A stretch of DNA of 7,892 bases from Limnohabitans sp. (GTDB lineage: Bacteria > Pseudomonadota > Gammaproteobacteria > Burkholderiales > Burkholderiaceae_C): contig VEQI01000145.1 in assembly GCA_018883305.1 (NCBI GenBank), positions 1 to 7,892 of the forward strand, given 5' to 3'. Below, piece by piece: positions 6,361 to 7,892 of this stretch. The position numbers and the translations under genes were made by a program. The notes under the pieces are model-generated. The model searched no databases. It was not told the origin of the DNA and was given only the letters and a program-made list of their open reading frames with translations. Within the stretch, counting starts at the first letter, position 1. Each line of letters begins with the position of its first letter.

Positions 6361-6945
6361 TTACATTTCTAAATCGGTGGCGATTGCCCTCACGCCCTTG
6401 ACCAACTGGTTGATGGCACGCTTTTGGTCGCGCAGTCTGTTGGTCAATTTGGTTTGCTGGTCTCTTGCTCGCCCAAGCATTGCCTTGTCTTGCAGCTTCA
6501 AAAAATCTTCGATGAATTTGATTTCTTCGGTGCGCTCTTTACCTTTTGGTCTTTTATTGGGCGTTGTAAACGTCACCGGCACACGCTCTTTGTTTTGGTG
6601 TTGCTGAACCAGTCCGTAAAACGCAAATCGTTTTGGGTCTATCGCCCAATCTTTGATTTCAGCATTCACATCCACTTCGCTTTGCTTGATCAAAAACGCC
6701 TCGTTGCGTTCGAAGTCAATGATGCGTTTAGCGAGCTCGGTTGCTTGCGTGTCTGAATCGCAATCATCTCGGATGAGCGCAACAACTGCCCTTATTTCTG
6801 CTTCAAAGGCTCATTCCTCAATTGGCAATGACAAAGCGTGTTTGGTGGCGTTGACGCTCGCACGCCTTTTGCCCTGATCTGACTTTGGGCCGGTGGATTT
6901 GAGGGCGTTGGCCTTATTTGCGGCACTTTGCTTGGGGTTTGTCAT
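6361..6945 (-). pseudogene. 'STGP..GK' family small protein gene, interrupted by in-frame TGA
   Basis: Read from ATG 6945 (GGAG 10 nt upstream at 6956-6959), the protein begins with 44 residues that include ANKANALKSTGPKSDQGK and VNATKHALSLP, the signature of a widespread bacterial family of unknown function ('ANRANAQKSTGP+TPEGK...KHGL'). Codon 45 is TGA (6811-6813). The same frame then continues for 149 codons: AFEAEIRAVVALIRDD, an ATELAKRIIDFERNEAFL helix as in the family, a Lys/Arg-rich segment (NKRPKGKERTEE), and a coiled-coil-like basic C-terminus ending DLEM. Both sides of the stop look like one protein of about 194 residues, so this is a single-nonsense pseudogene or a sequencing error. 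A downstream restart at TTG 6693 would give 110 residues without the signature. The true start overlaps the extended frame of the upstream gene by 32 nt, indicating an operon. Its function is unknown. Confidence 0.7.
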
Positions 6946-7072
6946 TGTTTGACGGCTCCAATTGTTTGACCTCAGTGATGTTGATCGCTTGGAGGTCGCG
7001 CTTGATCAACTCGTTTTGAAGCTTGAGACGCTCTTGTAACATGGGTCGATTGACTAGGGCTTCGTAGGATTG
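6914..7072 (-). pseudogene. Detached C-terminal part of the upstream unknown gene, after its TAA
   Basis: Immediately after the TAA at 7073-7075 the same frame stays open for 52 codons to TAA 6914-6916. It reads QSYEALVNRPMLQERLKLQ and NELIKRDLQAI, an amphipathic helix that continues the QIALRTKTLTQL helix before the stop without a break in pattern. The stop replaces what would naturally be a polar helix residue, for example Gln (CAA to TAA is one change). There is an ATG in this stretch (VNRPM) but no ribosome site before it, so independent translation is unlikely. The end overlaps the next gene's start. Confidence 0.6.
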
Positions 7073-7561
7073 TTAAAGCTGGGTGAGGGTCTTGGTACGC
7101 AGGGCTATTTGCTGATCGAGTTTGATGAGTTTTTCGTTGCAATTACTCATCGCAGCTTCTAGCAAGCTTTCGGTTGTGTGACCGTTCTTTTTGAACAAAT
7201 CAATAACGTCTTGCTCACTCCACATTTGCCCTAGAATCAAAGTCCGTATGGCATGACGCTGACTTTCCTTAGTTGTGTAGTCTGTCAAATGACCAACCAT
7301 GCCCTCCAAAATTACTGACCTCTTTTGCGTTTCGTAGCGGCGCATCCACCAGATGCACTGAAAGATTTTTTCGGCTAAAAACATCTGCAACTCTGTTGTT
7401 GCGCCAAGCTCCTTGAGAGTTCCCTCGTACCCCTGCCTGTACAAAGTGTTTGACTCACCGGGTAGAAGAGGATGGCTTGCCCCCGCCGCTTTTGAGACTT
7501 TTGCGGCGGGTTGAGTTGAACCATCAGCATCAGTTGGCACCGCTATTACCCTCTTGGACAT
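7073..7561 (-). CDS. Conserved protein of unknown function, probably shortened by an in-frame TAA
   Basis: A 162-residue frame I do not recognise by name. The N-terminus is a polar Ala/Lys tail (1-30). Residues about 31-75 (LLPGESNTLYRQGYEGTLK, then TELQMFLAEKIFQCIWWMRR) follow the 'LLPGE..y..l...l.......E..L.e.I....W.lRR' layout found in the middle of STGP..GK-type unknown proteins like the next gene, so the two may be distant relatives. The C-terminal half is helical and charged with a possible coiled coil. The frame ends LTQL-TAA, but helical, in-frame sequence continues for 52 codons (6914-7072), so the original product was probably about 215 residues. The start overlaps the XRE remnant upstream by 32 nt, implying translational coupling; no own ribosome site is clear. 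No catalytic motif is visible. It is soluble, without signal peptide or membrane span. Confidence 0.65.
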   Translation of the reverse strand: MSKRVIAVPTDADGSTQPAAKVSKAAGASHPLLPGESNTLYRQGYEGTLKELGATTELQMFLAEKIFQCIWWMRRYETQKRSVILEGMVGHLTDYTTKESQRHAIRTLILGQMWSEQDVIDLFKKNGHTTESLLEAAMSNCNEKLIKLDQQIALRTKTLTQL

Positions 7562-7727
7562 TTACAGGCCGAGCATTCTTTAGACAAACACCCGGGGAGT
7601 TGTCGATCGTTCCGACAAATTTAATTCCAGCCCGTTCCAAACAAGCCCTCAACGATTCAAGCGTACGCGCATGCGCCGGCGGAAGGCCATCAACCGCTTC
7701 TAGGCGCTTGATTGTGGCGAACACCAT
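7530..7727 (-). pseudogene. C-terminal remnant of an XRE-type transcriptional regulator (HTH lost)
   Basis: The frame encodes ATIKRLEAVDGLPPAHARTL, SLRACLERAGIKFVGT and NSPGVCLKN. This is the typical last two thirds of a small Cro/C1-type regulator ('..TIKRLEA.DG.P.A.ARTL..L...LE.AGV.FIGT...GPGVRL'). Normally 20-25 residues with the first helices of the helix-turn-helix precede 'TIKRLEA'. Here that part is absent: upstream of about 7719 the frame reads through sequence that on the plus strand encodes a tyrosine recombinase. An ATG at 7727 would give a 65-residue product without a DNA-binding domain; the frame stays open to an ATG at 7802, but that extension is antisense to the recombinase. 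It ends with TGA, overlapping the next gene by 32 nt, so it was probably the first gene and regulator of the two-gene unit downstream. Confidence 0.65.
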
Positions 7728-7892
7728 TCGAGCATACAAAGCAGACATGAGCGAATTCATCCGATACTGCGATGAAAACAAACTTGCCGCCCTACCGGCC
7801 ACACCGCACTACATCGCCAATTTTCTTCTAAGTTCCATGTCTCAAGGCGTCAAATCCGCAACCATTCGCAGAAAAGCCGCATCCATCAGCGC
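7714..7892 (+). CDS. Tyrosine recombinase/integrase, N-terminal core-binding part (runs off right edge)
   Basis: The plus-strand frame reads NTIRAYKADMSEFIRYCDE, then LAALPATPHYIANFLLSSM and SATIRRKAASIS at the window edge. This is the SAM-like core-binding domain of phage-type tyrosine recombinases ('S.NT.RAY..DW..F..WC...G..PLPA....V..YL..L...G....TI.R+L.AI'). The catalytic domain (R..H..R..Y) lies beyond the window. The conserved frame begins at about 7720, upstream of the first in-frame ATG (7747), so that ATG would lose the first helix. GTG at 7714 with AGG 9 nt before it is the best nearby start, yet the usual 20-40 residues before 'NT.RAY' are not recognisable and the upstream sequence is antisense to the XRE remnant. 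The gene may have lost its original start, or may start further upstream in the same open frame. It is the only plus-strand gene here and probably belongs to a mobile element to the right. Confidence 0.72.
   Translation, partial: MANTIRAYKADMSEFIRYCDENKLAALPATPHYIANFLLSSMSQGVKSATIRRKAASIS

Noticed and set aside
6811..7075. Stop codon reassignment or programmed recoding at the TAA and TGA
   Set aside because: TAA ends yjbH, the antitoxin and the toxin, and TGA ends the XRE frame, so the code is standard; no selenocysteine or readthrough element was seen. Plain nonsense mutations are simpler.
7747..7892. ATG at 7747 as the recombinase start
   Set aside because: It would remove the conserved NTIRAYKAD helix that precedes it in the same frame, and it has no ribosome binding site.

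Overview
The window looks like chromosomal DNA of a Gram-negative proteobacterium. The most likely group is Burkholderiales/Comamonadaceae: the left two thirds is GC-rich, and it carries an outer-membrane YjbH-family protein and a large Ig-repeat adhesin of the kind common there. This placement is inferred from protein style and composition, not from a marker gene. Every gene except the one at the right edge is on the minus strand, so transcription reads right to left.

Left block (1-5665), cell surface. A 736-residue YjbH-type outer-membrane beta-barrel protein (3455-5665) is followed after a short gap by the first ~1,120 residues of a giant surface protein (1-3362, running off the left edge). 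The surface protein has a hydrophobic N-terminus with a Tat-like motif, an Ala/Gly-rich stretch, a Gly9 run, one Ig-like domain, an EF-hand-like loop, a long Ala/Ser/Thr-rich helical region, two further Ig-like domains, and then 84-residue repeats that are almost identical at DNA level (252-bp period). The pair may be a surface-polymer or biofilm locus.

Middle block (about 5750-6320), toxin-antitoxin cassette. A RelB-like ribbon-helix-helix antitoxin and a RelE/ParE-like toxin overlap by 17 nt. They have a clear sigma70-type promoter overlaid by an operator-like inverted repeat, and a TTG start for the toxin just after a Shine-Dalgarno sequence. A perfect 10-bp inverted repeat (5751-5760 and 6306-6315) brackets the whole unit.

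Right block (6361-7892), decaying mobile-type region, more AT-rich than the left block. Two small genes of unknown function lie in tandem and overlap, and each is broken by a single in-frame stop. The first (6914-7561) has a TAA at 7073-7075. The second (6361-6945) starts with the 'ANKANALKSTGPKS..GK' signature of a widespread uncharacterised family and has a TGA at 6811-6813. Upstream lies the C-terminal half of a small XRE-type regulator that has lost its helix-turn-helix. It abuts head-to-head the N-terminal part of a plus-strand tyrosine recombinase that leaves the window at the right edge. The joint near 7720 looks like a rearrangement breakpoint.

No tRNA, rRNA, CRISPR array or complete insertion sequence was seen. 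No gene-free stretch exceeds 300 bases. The most unusual items are the regulator-plus-two-gene module with its paired nonsense mutations, the recombinase/regulator joint, and the inverted repeats around the toxin-antitoxin cassette.
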